A stretch of DNA of 64,000 nt, taken from contig CM053152.1 in assembly GCA_028571685.1 (NCBI GenBank), positions 18,050,001 to 18,114,000 of the forward strand. Reading direction: 5' to 3'. Position numbers and translations under genes: made by a program. Below, one piece after another: positions 12,209-24,101 of this stretch (position 1 is the stretch's first letter; every line of letters begins with the position of its first letter). The stretch comes from Heterohyrax brucei (Eukaryota; Chordata; Mammalia; Hyracoidea; Procaviidae). Below the pieces are notes generated by a model. The model was not told the origin of the DNA and ran no database searches. It worked only from the letters and a program-made list of their open reading frames with translations.

Positions 12209-12719
12209 TGTAAGCCAGTGCTGCTCTAACAGAAATACCACAGAGTGGATGGCTTTAACAAAGGAAGGTTTATTCTTATACAGTGTGGTAGGCTACAAGT
12301 CCACACTCAGGATATCCACTCCAGGGAAGGCTTGTCAGTTCTAGAGGAAAGTTCTTGTGTTGTATCAGCCTTTGTTCAGGGAGCATCTTGGTGCAGGAAC
12401 TACAGTTCTGAAGGATGCGCTCTTCTGCAGGTGCTGCTTTCTTGATGGTGTGAGGTTCCCAATTCTCTGCTTGCTTCCCTTTCCTTTTATCTCTTGCAGG
12501 ATGAAAGGATTAAGGGTGGTGCAAGCCATACTCCAGGGAAATTCTGTTTGCAGTGGAGCAGGGAGGTGATCTTGTGAAGGGATTTACAGTCCCACACTAA
12601 TCCTTTAACATATAGCATAGGAAAATCACAAAAAGGAGGACAATGATAGAATACAGGAAATCATGGCCCAGGCATATGGCTACACATATTTTGGGGAGTA
12701 CACAATTCATTCCATGACA
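12209..12719 (-). mobile_element. MaLR-like solo LTR inside RTE copy A
   Basis: Antisense MaLR-like LTR: 'ccagtgctgctctaacagaaataccacagagtggatggctttaacaaaggaaggtttatt' at its left and 'acacaattcattccatgaca' at its right. The RTE continues directly on both sides. I could not define a clean 5-bp duplication. Confidence 0.78.
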
Positions 12720-13348
12720 GCACTTATTGGTCTAGTTATGACTTTTGTTTTTTTTTTAACTTACGTTTGAGGTACAATCCATACTGAAGACCGCAGTCTT
12801 TGTGCTTCATCAGTGCTTCAAGTCTTGTCTGCTTTCAGAAAGCAAGGTTATGTCATCTGCATAATGCAGGTGGTGAATGAGTTTTTCTCTAACCCTAGTG
12901 CTGTGTTCTTCTTCACATAGTTTAGCTTCTCAGATTATTCGCTCAGCATATAGCCTGAATAAGCATAGCGAAAGGATGCAACCCTGACACACACATTTCC
13001 TGTCTTTAAGCTGCAATGTATCTTCTTGTTCTGTTTGAATGACTGCCTCTTGGTCTATGTACATGTCCTCCTTTATTCCAGAACTTCTATTCTTTGCAAT
13101 GTTATCCATATTTTCTTATGGCCACACAGTTGAAAGCCTTTGCATAGCCAACATGTAAACCTCTTTCTGGTATTCTTTGCTTTCAGCCAAGATGCAGCCA
13201 TCAGACAACTGCAGTGATATCCTTTATTCCAAGTCATGTTTTGAACCTGGCTTGAATTTATGGCAGTTCTCATTTGATGTACTGATGCAACTACTTTTAA
13301 ATCATCTTCAGCAAGACTTTACTTGGATGTGACATTAATGACATTGTT
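12720..13348 (-). mobile_element. RTE copy A, segment 3 (reverse transcriptase)
   Basis: Holds part of the RT domain on the minus strand. TATGCAGATGAC (12852-12863 read on the minus strand) encodes the catalytic YADD box. It stops at the target duplication gacattaatgacattgtt (13331-13348), where copy B was inserted. Confidence 0.85.
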
Positions 13349-13907
13349 AGCTGCTGTCAAGGTGGTTTTGACTCATCACGACCTTTTGTATGATGGAATG
13401 AAACACTGCTTGGTCCTGCATCACGCCCCCCCCGTGACGGTTTTTATGCTTGAGCCCACTGTTATAATCACTGTGCCATTCCATTTCATTGAGGGTCTTC
13501 GTCTTTTTTGCTGACCCTCTGCTTTACCAAGGATGATGTCCTTCTCTGGAAATTGATTCCTCTTGACAACATGCCCAAAATATGTGAGTTGTAGTCTCAG
13601 TATCCTTGCTTCAAGGGAGCACTCTGGTTGTACTTCATCCAAGACAGATCTGTTCACTCTTTTGGCATTCTATGATATGTTCAATATTCTTCTCCAGCAC
13701 TACAATTCAAAGGTGTCAGTTCTTCTGCCTTCCTTATTCACTGCCCAGCTCTTGCATGTATATGACATGATTGAAAATACCATAGCTTGGGTGAGGTGAA
13801 CCTTAGTCTTCAAGGGGCCATCTTTGTTTTTCAACACTTTGAAAAGGTCTTTTATAGCAGCTTTGCCCAATGAAATGTGTCTTTTGATTTCTTGATTGCT
13901 GCTTCTA
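13349..13907 (-). mobile_element. RTE copy B, segment 1 (3' end)
   Basis: A new RTE 3' end begins here ('gctgctgtcaaggtggttttgactcatcacgacc'), shown by repetition of sequence already present in copy A at 4.1 and 11.7 kb. The minus-strand frame reads VQPECSLEARILRLQLTYFGHVVKRNQ. The segment ends at a TA (13906-13907) used by the mariner. Confidence 0.85.
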
Positions 13908-14462
13908 TGAGGACTGCCAATTAAGCTTGTGCACTCATCCTAGAAAAAGTGCTACATAACTCATCGCTGAATATCATACAGTCACCTTCAAAGTATCCCT
14001 GAGGGAAGCTATGTACCAATGTCAGTGCCTAGTCTACCCTTCAAAGCAATTTTGGAACTCTTTTTCTGAGATGGCCATCAGAGCTGTCACTGTATCACCC
14101 TTGATGTCCTATGTCATCAAAATGTCTTCTCTTTAATATTTCTTTTATCTTCAAGTAAAGAAGAAGTCATCAGGGCCAGATCAGGTGAGTAGAGAGAGTG
14201 TTCCATGCAGTTATTTGTTTATTGGCTAGAAGTTCCTTCACAGACAACTATACAATTAAGTTTGCAGACTTGCTACTGTACCACCATGTGTAATGGTCAT
14301 TCCAGAAGGAATTCCAAAATTTCTTTGAAGGGTAGACTGGGCACTGACATCAGTGCATAGCTTCCCAAGGGGAGTACTTTGAAGGTGACCATAGTGATAT
14401 TCAGCAATGAGGTATGTAGCACCTAAAACAATTAAGTTCACAGACTTAATTGTCAGACCTCA
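13908..14462 (-). mobile_element. Non-autonomous mariner with TIRs and TA duplication
   Basis: A 555-bp element. Its ends are TGAGGACTGCCAATTAAG on the left and, read inward on the other strand, TGAGGTCTGACAATTAAG on the right, with TA on both sides (13906-13907 and 14463-14464). On the minus strand 14173-14190 encodes YSPDLA, part of the mariner transposase catalytic region, followed by interrupted transposase-like sequence. At 555 bp it is well short of a full mariner (about 1.3 kb), so it is a deleted, non-autonomous copy. It interrupts RTE copy B; removing it with one TA restores the expected 'gcttctatggctgttgat'. Confidence 0.85.
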
Positions 14463-15749
14463 TATGGCTGTTGATCATAGATCCAAGCAAAATGAAATCC
14501 TTGACAACTTCCATCTTTTCTCCATTTATCATAATTTTGCTTACTGGCCAATTTGTGAGAATTTTTGTTTTCTTGATGTTGAGGTGTATGTACTGCATAC
14601 GCAAGGTTATGGTCTTTGATCAGCATCAGTAGGTATTTCAAGTCCTCTTCCCTTTTAGCAAACAAGGTTGTGTCTTCTTACATAATGCAGGTTGTTGATG
14701 AGTCTTTTTCCAATTTTGACACCCTCTTCTTCATATAGTCGTTTCTTAGGTTATTTGCTCAGCATACAGATGGAACAGGTATGATGAAAGGATACAACCC
14801 TGACATACACCTTTCCTGACTTCAAACCATGCAGTGTCCTATTACTTTGTTTGAATAACTGCCCCTTGATCCACGTATAGATTTCTCATGAGCATAATTA
14901 GGTATTCTGGAATTCTTATTCTCTGCGATGTTATCCATAATTTGTTATGACCCATGTAGTCATATGTCTTTGCATAGTCAATAAACCATAGGTAAAAATC
15001 TTTTTGGTATTCTCTGTCAAGATCCACCTGACATTAGCAATGATATATCTGGTTCTGTGTTTTCTTATGAATGTGGCTTGGATTTCTGGCAGCTCCCTGT
15101 CAATATATTGCTATAGTTGCTTTTGAATGATCTTGAGCAAGATTTTACCTGAAAGTCATATTAATTATACTATTTGATAATTTCCTCATTTGATTGGATC
15201 ACCTTTCTTGGGAATAAACATAAATATGGATCTCTTCCAGTTGGTTGGCCAGGGAGCTGCCTTCCAAATTGCTTGGAATATACAAGTGAGCACTTCCAGT
15301 GCTATATTCGTTAAAAAATCTCAATCAATATTCCTCCAGTTCCTGGAGCCTTGTTTTTTGCCAGTGCCTTTAATGCAGCTTGGACTTCTTTCTTGAGTAC
15401 CATTGGTTCCTGATCACAGCGTATCTCTTGAAATGGTTGAACATCAACTAATGGTTAAATATCAACTTTGTGGTATAATTACTCTGTGTATTCCTTCCCT
15501 CTTATTTTGATGTTTCCTATGTCATTTAATATTTTCCCTGTATAATACTTCACTATTGTAACTCAGTGCTTGAATTTTTTCTTCAGTTCTTTCAGCTTGA
15601 GAAATGCAGAGCAGTTCTTCCCTTTTGGTTTTCTATCTCCAGCTGTTTGCACACGTCATTATAATACTTTACATTGTCTTTGCAAGCTGCCCATTCCAAT
15701 CTTCAGTTCTTTCACGTCATAAGTTTCTCTTTTGCTTTAGCTACTTGAA
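14463..15749 (-). mobile_element. RTE copy B, segment 2 (reverse transcriptase)
   Basis: Minus-strand frame 14842-15027 reads FIDYAKTYDYMGHNKLW, then RIRIPEYLIMLMRNLYVDQ, the RTE reverse transcriptase around motif A. The YADD box that copy A keeps is broken here ('tatgtaagaagacac' on the minus strand). Confidence 0.86.
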
Positions 15750-16243
15750 TGTCATGGATTGAAATGTGTCCCTTTCCAAAAATGTGTGTGGCAATTTGGC
15801 TAGGCTATGACTCCTGCTATTGCGTATTGTTCCTATATGTTGTGTTTCCTGACCCTGTGATATTAAGGAGGGAGGATAGGTGGTGGTTATGTGAGTGAAG
15901 AAGGGTTCAATCTATAAGACTGTATTTTGCCTTGAGGCAATCTCTTAGGATACAAACAAAACGGAAGCAAGCAGAGAGGTGGAGAGTTACACACAGCCAA
16001 TAAAGCAGTGCAAGAGCTGAGGGGGTCCCTTTGGATCAAAGTACCCTTCACCTCAGAAGCTCCCGGTCCAGGGAAGAATGATGACAAGAACCTTCCTCCA
16101 CAGCCAAAGGAAAAAGCCTTCCCTTGGAGCTAATGTCTTGAATTTGGACTCTTAGCCTACTCACCATAAGGAAATAAATTTCTCTTTGTTAAAACCATTT
16201 ACTTATGGTATTGCTATTACAGTAGCACTAGACTACTAAGACA
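15750..16243 (+). mobile_element. MaLR-like solo LTR inside RTE copy B
   Basis: Begins TGTCATGGATTGAAATGTGTCCC and ends 'agtagcactagactactaagaca'. AATAAA lies near the end. The RTE resumes with 'tcgacattcaagagcaag'. The flanks ttgaa and tcgac could be a decayed 5-bp duplication. Confidence 0.85.
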
Positions 16244-17488
16244 TCGACATTCAAGAGCAAGTTTCGGAGTCTATTCTGAGCTTCAGTTTGGTCTTCCTTT
16301 TTTAGTGACTTCTTGCTTTCCTCACGTGTGATGTCCTTGATGTCATTCCACAACTCGTCTGTTCTTTAGTCATTAACGTTCAATATGTCAAGTCTATTGT
16401 TGAGATGGTTTCTTAACTCAGGTGGGTTCAATTCAAGGCTGTATTTTCACTCTTGTGGGTTTTTTGTAACATTCTTCAGTTTCAGTTAGAACTTGCACAT
16501 GAGCAATTGATGGTCTAGGCTGCATTCAGTTGCTGGCCTTCTTCTGACCAATGATATCAAGCTTTTCCATCATGTCTTTCCATAGGTGTAGTTGATTTGA
16601 TTCCTGTATTTTCCATCTGTTAAGGTCCATGTGTATAGTTGCTGTTTACATTGGTGAAAAAAGATATTTGCAATCAGAAAGTCGCTGGTTTTGCAAAGTT
16701 ATATCATGTGATCTCTAGCACCATTTCTATTGCCAAGGTCATATTTTCCAACTGCTTATCCTTTTCCTTCTCCAATTTTTGCATTCCAATCACCAGTAAT
16801 TATCAATGTATCCTCAGTATACAGTGAATTTTAGACTGCAGAAGCTGGTAAAACTCTTCAGTTCCTTTATATTTGGCCTTAGTATTTGGTGCATAATTTT
16901 GAATAGTAGTCATATTAACAGGTCTTCCTTTAGACATATGGATATTATACTATCACTGACAGCACTGCACTTCAGGATAGATTTTGAAACACTCTGTTTG
17001 ATGATAAATGCAATTTGAGTTGAAATTCAATCCCTTCCAATTTGTGTTGTAACTCCCAGCATGGTAGACCATACGATTGTCCTACTCACAATTGCCAGTC
17101 ACATCCATTTTAGCTCACCAATGGCTAGGAAATTGATGTTTACACTTTCATTTCACTTTTGACAGTACTGAAGTACTGAAAGCTTGACTCTTTTCATGTC
17201 ACTAAGGTCACCTCTACTTTGAGGAGGCAGCTCTTCCCCAGTCTGTTGAGTATCTGCCAACTTGGGGGGCTCATTTTCCAGCACTGTATCTGACAGTGTT
17301 CTGCTGCTGTTCATAATGTTTTCATTGGCTAATTCTCTTCAGAAGTAGACTGCCAGGTCTTTCTTTCTAGTCTGTCTTAGTCTGGAAGCTCAGCTGAAAC
17401 CCATATGCCATGGGTGACCTGTGGCATAACTTTTAGTATTAGAGCAACAGCAAGCCCCACAGTATGACAAACTGACAGATATTCAGGA
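16244..17488 (-). mobile_element. RTE copy B, segment 3 (5' part)
   Basis: Runs from 'tcgacattcaagagcaagtttcggagtctattctgag' to the RTE 5' end ('agcaacagcaagccccacagtatgacaaactgacagata'). The three segments of copy B total about 3.09 kb, near full length. The right target duplication is 17489-17506. Confidence 0.85.
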
Positions 17489-18856
17489 GACATTAATGTT
17501 ATTGTTCAATAATTTTCACATTCTGCTGGATCATCTTTCTTTGAAATGCACACAAATATGGATCTCTTCTAGTTGGTTGGCCAGGTAGTCTTCCAAACTT
17601 CTTGACAAAGATGAGTAAGCACATTCATCACTGCACCTATTTGTTGAAAGAACTCAATTTGTTGGAAGAAGATCAATTTCTGGAGCCTTGTTTTTTGCCA
17701 GTGCCTTTGATGAAGCTTAGACTTCTTACTTCAGTAATATTGGTTCTGGATCATGTGCTAAGTTCTGAAGTGGTTCTTTTTGGTACAGTAACTCTGTGTA
17801 TTCCTTCCATCTTCTTTTGATGTTCCCCGCATTGTTCAGTATTTTCCCCATAGAAGGCTTCAATATTGCAACCTAAGGCTAGAACTTTTTCTGCAGTTTT
17901 CTCAATTTGACAAAAAATACTAAGCATGTTTTTCCCTTTTGGTTTTCTAATTCCACTTCTCTGCATATTTCACTATAAAACTTTGTCTTCTCAAGATGCT
18001 ATTTATTTGAGCTCTTTCACTTTATCATTTCCTCCATTCACTTTGGGTACCCTAAGTTCAAAAGTAAGTTTTGAAGTCTCTTCTGAAGTCCATTTGGGGC
18101 TTTTCCTTCTGTCTTTTAAACGATTTTTTGCTTTCCTCATGTATGATGTCCTTCCACAATTTGTCTGGTCTCTGGCTCTTAATGTTCAACATGTCACATC
18201 TATATCTGAGGTGGTCTTCAAATTTAGGTGGGATATACTCAAGATGGTGTTTTGACTCTCATGAATTTGCTCTAATTTTCTTCAGCTTCTACTTGAACTT
18301 CCTATAAGCAATTCATGGTCTGTTCCACAGTTGGCCCCTCGCCTTGTTCTGATTAACGGTGCTGAGCTCTTCCATCATCTGTTTCCAAAGATGCAGTCAA
18401 TTTGACTTACGTGTATAGTTCCTGAGTATAGTTGCTGTTCATGTTGTTGAAAAAAAGTATATGCAATGAATAAGTGGCTGACCTTGCAGAATTCTATCAT
18501 GTACTCTCCAGCTACAGTTTTCTCATGAAGGCTGTATTTTCCAATTGCCTATCCTTTTTCCTTGCTTCCAACTTTCATATTCCAGTCACCAGTAATTATC
18601 AATGCATCTTGACTACATGTACAGTCAATTTCAGACTGCAAAATTGGTAAAAATCTTCTATTTCTTCATCTTTGGCATTAGTGGTGGTGCATACACTTGA
18701 GTAGTTGTGTTAGAAACTACTCTTCCTTACAGGCATATGGATATTATCCTATCACTGACAGCACTGTACTTTAGGAAAGATCTTGGAATGTTCTTTTTGA
18801 CAATGAGTGCAGTGTCACTCCTCTCCACTTACTTTGTCATTCCTGGCATAATAGAC
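17489..18856 (-). mobile_element. RTE copy A, segment 4
   Basis: Begins with the second copy of the copy B target site (gacattaatgttattgtt, 17489-17506) and continues RTE copy A: 'tggatcatctttctttgaaatgcacacaaatatggatctcttctagttggttggccag'. It ends at 'tagac' before the next LTR. Confidence 0.86.
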
Positions 18857-19351
18857 TGTCTTAGTCATCTAGTGCTCTAGTGCTGCTTTAACAGAAATGC
18901 CAGAAGTGGATAGCTTTAAAAAGAGAAACTTAATTTTGTCAGAGTCCAGTAGGCTCCAAGTCCAAATTCAGGGTGTGAGTTCCAAGGGATGGCTGTATCT
19001 GCTGGCTGTGGAGGAAGGTACTTGTCAATCTTTCCTTTGACTGGAAGCCTCACAGGTGTGGAGACCATGGTCCTTTCCAAAGGACTCACTCAGCCCTCTG
19101 TACTGCTTTCTTTCCTGGTATACAACCTCTCTACTAGCTTCTTTCCTTTCTAGCTAAAGAGACTTTCTCAAGGCACAGAACAGTCTTACACATCGAGTCC
19201 CGACACACCAACACAACTGCTGCCCATCCACCCTCATTAACATCATAGAGGCAGGATTTACAACACGAAGGACCATCACACAGCACCACGAATCACGGCC
19301 TAGCTACACTGCTGCACAGATTTTTGGGGGAACACAGTTCAATTCACGATA
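18857..19351 (-). mobile_element. MaLR-like solo LTR with 5-bp target duplication
   Basis: A 495-bp antisense LTR from TGTCTTAGTC to CACGATA, flanked by tagac on both sides (18852-18856 and 19352-19356). The RTE continues across it. This is direct evidence of insertion into RTE copy A. Confidence 0.9.
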
Positions 19352-19890
19352 TAGACTGTATAACTGTCTGATTGAATATGGTCAACACCTGTCCATTGCA
19401 GCTTACGTACTTGATGTTTACATATTCTATTTCATTTTTTGATGACTTTCAATTTCCTAGATTCATATATTGTATATTTTGTGTTCTAATTACTAGTGAA
19501 CATTTGCAGCTATTTCTTCTTATTTGGAGTTGTGCCACATCAGCAAATGAAGGTCCCAAAAGCTTGACACTATCCATGTCATAAAGGTCAACTCTACTTT
19601 GCAGAGGTAACTGTTCTCCAGTCATATTTTTAGTGCCTTTCAACCCAAAAGGCTTATTTTTGAGTGTTACGTCAGACAAGGTTCTGTTGCTACTCATAAG
19701 GTTTTCACTGACCAAATTTTTCAGAAGTAGACCACCAAGTACCTTTTCCTAGTCTGTCTTAATCTGAAAGCTCTGTTGAAACCTGCCTACCATGAATGAC
19801 CCTGCTGGCATTTGACATAGTGGTGGCACAGCTTTCAGCATCACAGCAACACGCAAGTCACCACAGCATAACAAACCGGCAGATGAGTGA
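19352..19890 (-). mobile_element. RTE copy A, segment 5 (5' end)
   Basis: 'gtgccacatcagcaaatgaaggtcccaaaagcttgacac' through 'cttagtctgtctt' -like text to 'agcaacacgcaagtcaccacagcataacaaaccggcagatga', the RTE 5' terminus. Confidence 0.82.
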
Positions 19891-19924
19891 TCACTCTATT
19901 TACGCCTATAATAGAGTCTACAAA

Positions 19925-21050
19925 CTGTGTATCTCAGTTATTGTTTATAAATGTGCACACCCGGTGACCACCATTCAGATCAAGATACAGGCCATGATCA
20001 GTCCCCAGGTACTCATTTATACTTCTTCTGAGTCAACATTATCAGTACCAAAGGAAATGTCCATTCTCAGTGCTAGTATCATACATTTCTTTTGCCTGTT
20101 TTTGAACTTTGTATACATGGAATTGTACATTATGATCTCTTGAATTTGGCTTCTTTTATTCAGTATCATCTATGTGATAATTATGTTGTGACAGTAGTTC
20201 ATTATTTCATATTGCTAAACAGAATTCCACTGAATGAATGTATTTATACAGTTTACTTAATCAAATAGCTGATGACAATTAGAAAAGCTTCCAGTTTTTA
20301 GGTATCATGGTTAAGCTTCTATAAATATGTCTTGTGGCATATAATATAATCCCGTCAGTCACACACCTAGGAGCAGAGTTCAGTCAGATCGTACTTGCAG
20401 TACTAGCCAATCCTGGATTTGATGCACATTTTCCTGAAAACTAATGATGCTGAGTACCTTTGCTGCACTTATTCACTCTTTGTGTATCCTTGCTAAATGA
20501 AGTGCCTGTTAAGTCTTTTGCCCATTTAAAAGACCTGAGTTGTCTGTCTTTTCCTATTGACTGGCAGTTTGCAGACATTCTGGCTATGAATCCTTTGTCA
20601 GATATCTATGTCATGAAAATCTTCTCCCATTCTGCGTCTTTTGATAAACAGGAGTGTTTAACTTGAATGAAGTTCAGTTTGACAATGTTTTCCTTCACAG
20701 TTAGAGTTTTGTGTTCTGTTTTACAAATCTTTGATCAGCTCATGGTCACAAAGAGTTTCTCCTAGGTTTTCTTCTAGAAGCTTTGCTGTTTTACTCTGCA
20801 CATTTTGATCTGGAATGGACTTCTATATATGGTGTGAGGCGTAAGAGCAGTGTTTCAGGTACTCTCTTTTCTGCAGCCTCTCGTGGATTCTACTTCAGTG
20901 GAATCTTTATTGTAAGTGAGGTCACTGTGAGGCCTATTCCTGGATTATCTCTTCTGATCCATTTGTCTATTTTCTATACTTTCAGTAGTGCCACATTGTT
21001 TTCTCCATCAGCTTTTTATCTAATCCTTTAAGCAGCTATTGATGATTATC
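19925..21050 (-). mobile_element. Old L1, 3' part (antisense)
   Basis: Reads like the antisense of an old mammalian L1 late ORF2 and 3' region: 'tgtatacatggaattgtaca', 'ccagtttttaggtatcatggttaagcttctataaatatg', 'ttttgcccatttaaaagacctgagttgtctgtctttt', 'aatcttctcccattctg'. No open frame survives. Confidence 0.72.
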
Positions 21051-21069
21051 GTCTACATCCATTATTTTC

Positions 21070-21216
21070 ATCCTACCCACTGCTTTCAAGTCAACTCTGA
21101 TTCATAATGACCCTAGAGAAAAGACTGTCACATCTTTCTTCCAAAATACAGCTGGTTGGTTTGAACCACCAATTTTTGGGGGTAGTGCTTTAACCACTGT
21201 ACTACCAGGGCTCCTC
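21070..21216 (-). mobile_element. AfroSINE
   Basis: Antisense: 'cccactgctttcaagtcaactctgattcataatgacccta' to 'gtgctttaaccactgtactaccagggctcct'. Confidence 0.85.
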
Positions 21217-21444
21217 ATTTTCAACATGGGTTGCAAAATGGTGATAGATTAATTTTGTCATTTCTTCTGGCTTTATTAGATGAAAGGCATACATAAAGAA
21301 AATAGTTCCCATCAACTGTTTGTTTACCTCACATATATACAACTCAAAGAACCTCTGTCTCTGGGGAAGAAACTGTCAGGCCATAGCCATTAGGTGACAA
21401 TATACTATGCTAAATGTAATGTTCTTACCTCAGAGGAAAAGCAG

Positions 21445-21617
21445 GGATTCAAAGCACCTACCACCATTGCCAAGTCAATTGCAACTCATAGCAACCCTAC
21501 AGGACAGAGAAGAACTGACCCAAAGAGTTTCCAAGGAGCACCTGGTGGGTTTGAACTGCTGACCTTTTTTGGTTAGCAGCCATAGCACTTAACCACTACG
21601 TCACCAGGTTTCCTTTG
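21445..21617 (-). mobile_element. AfroSINE
   Basis: Antisense, well kept: 'accattgccaagtcaattgcaactcatagcaaccctacaggacagag' to 'ggttagcagccatagcacttaaccactacgtcaccagg'. It lies just upstream of the full-length L1. Confidence 0.9.
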
Positions 21618-22649
21618 ATCCAGAGGATGCCAGTTCAATGTTATTTCTCATGGCTTAAAAAAAAAAAGTCATAGGAGGGCAGAGTCAAGACAGCGGACTA
21701 AATGCACGTGTCCCTCTAAATCCCTCTGGAAATCAAGACCTGAAACAACAATTAAACGGAGCCTTCTGGACACCTAGTGAACCCTGGGATGCGGCACAGG
21801 GCTGTTAATTTGGACTTCATACCACTGAACGCAAAACCTCCTCTCTTTCCCTGGCCCCACTCTTGGCAAGCACAGGCTTGCACAGACCGAAGGTAACTCA
21901 TCATCTCGATTTTTTTTTCTCTGTCTTAGCCGGAGGGCAGAACTGGGACTTGACTAGTTGCTGGTCTCGGATGCACTGCCGGTGGGACTAGCAAGCATAA
22001 TTGCCAGGTTCTGAGAGCCTGGCTTTGGATTTTATACACCTCGGTTCCCCTGGCCTATCAGGAAATGGAGAAGCCCAGGCAGAGGCCCTGGCCAGACTTG
22101 GTACTTAGGCTGGGAGGTGGCACCTTCCAGGGGAAGAGTGCTTTTCTAGCAGGGAGGTGGTGTTTTGCACAGTGTCACCTGGGGCTGGGACCCAGGGGCA
22201 GAAGCTGTGGACTCTGGGCATTTTGGCAGTCTTGGCCTCTCTTTCCGTTAGGAGCCCGGTTCCGGCTAGCTGGTGAGCTTGTGTGGGATGCCATTTTGTT
22301 TTGCTGGGAGACACGGTCATCCACATGGAAGCTTCAGCTGGATGTAATTCCTGGGCTGGGAGGCAGTGCCTACCCAGAATAAACTACTTTTCCAACAGAA
22401 AAGCAGAATTCTACACAGTATCACCTATAGCTGGCTTGGCTATCACCTACAGCTGGGGCCTGACAGCAGAGACCAACAGGCCAGTAGCCTTTCTGTATTT
22501 TGAGCTAGTTTATAACATCTGGGGTTCAATATAGAGGTGCTTACTTTGCTAGCTGGGAGGAGGGATGTATACACCTGAAAACTTGACTGACTTTGGAAGT
22601 TGTCAAATACTTTTTACCTCTCATTTTAAGAAGGCCTAGAGAAACAACT

Positions 22650-23689
22650 GTGGTCCATCTTCACAGCATCTCTCTCAGCCTCTATTGACCCACATGAAGC
22701 CCCAAAAGCAACAAATGTTGGAGAAGACGGTAACCTAGAAGTCACCCATGGCATCAGAAGGCCCTCAAAAGAAACCACCTCAGAGCTTCCCAGATAAAGA
22801 AGCTTTTCTGAAACTATCAGAAGGTGAATACAAAAGGATATATATAGAGCCCTCCTAGACTTTATACAAAATGCAGCAGAGCAAAACAAAAAATTAAGAA
22901 AGCTTTCGATCTGATCCAACTTGATGGGACTTGGCTTGGCTCTTTGATCTGATGGAACATCAGTACTAGGAAATCCAACAGATCAAGAACAAAATCAAAG
23001 ACACAGAAGCTTCAATGCAAAGCCAAGAAAACAGAATGGAACAAATGGAAAAGAGAATTTCTGATTTGGAAGACAGAGCCACTGACTCCAGCATCTGTGA
23101 GGAGAAATCAGAAAAAAGAAACAAGAGAAATGAAGAAGCATTAAGAAGCATGTGGGACACTATTAAGAAGAATAATCTATGATTAATTGGAGTTCCTGAA
23201 CAGGGTGAGACACCTGAGAACACAGAGAGTATTGCGGCTGAGCTGCTGACAGAAAACTTCCCAGAAACTGTGAAAGAAGAGAATATAGATATCCAAGATA
23301 TGTATCAAACACCACTCAGTGTAGATCTCAATAGAAAGACTCCAACACATATTATAATCAAGCTCAACAAAATGAAACATAAGCAGCAACTCTTGAAGGC
23401 AGCAAGACTCAAAGCAAACGTAACATTCAGAGGGAAACCCTGTAGGCTTTTGTTGGATTTCTGAGCAGAAACGATGCTGGCATAGAGACAGTGGCAGAAC
23501 ACATTCAAAGCCTTGAAGGAGAAGAACTTTGAACCAAGAATTATATATCCTGCAAAACTGTCTATCAAATATGAAAATGAAATTAAGACATCCGCAGATA
23601 AACAGATACTCAGAGACTTTGTAAAAACCAAACCAAAGCTACAAGAAATACCGAAAGAATCTCTTGGCTTGGAACAACAAAACCGCTAA
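22650..23689 (+). pseudogene. L1 ORF1 remnant
   Basis: ORF1 encodes the RNA-binding chaperone of the L1 particle. A coiled-coil-like region rich in Glu, Lys and Gln lies at about 22970-23160, then an RRM-like part (IGVPEQGETPENTE, later HIIIKLNKMKHKQQLLKAAR) and the C-terminal domain ending near the stop at 23687-23689. In-frame stops (for example in 'aataatctatgattaatt') and frameshifts near 23460-23510 break it. Confidence 0.8.
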
Positions 23690-24101
23690 CTTTGTATTTT
23701 AGAAAGACACATTACCCAGAATCTACTCAGTTAGGGAAGGCTCCAAACACAATCAAAGCTATAATAGTGAAACAATCTAGCGATCATATCATGTAAACTA
23801 TGTTATCATCATATTAAAAACAGGGATGTACTACAGTCGTTATAGTCCTTCCAGTCGGACAGGAAGTTGACAAGATTGGCAGCAATCAAAATTGGGTTTA
23901 TAGATAGTTTATTAAGCAGGACCATAAGGGCAGCCATCAAACACAATAAAGAAGCAACATACCGTATCAAGAAATGTAATACAGGGGTCTCAACAACCAC
24001 AAAACCAACCCTGAAAAAGGTGAAAAATCAACTCACAAAGAAAAGGTCACAGATTAATAAGAACAACAGAGAAAACATCAACCCAAAGTAAACAAATCAC
24101 A

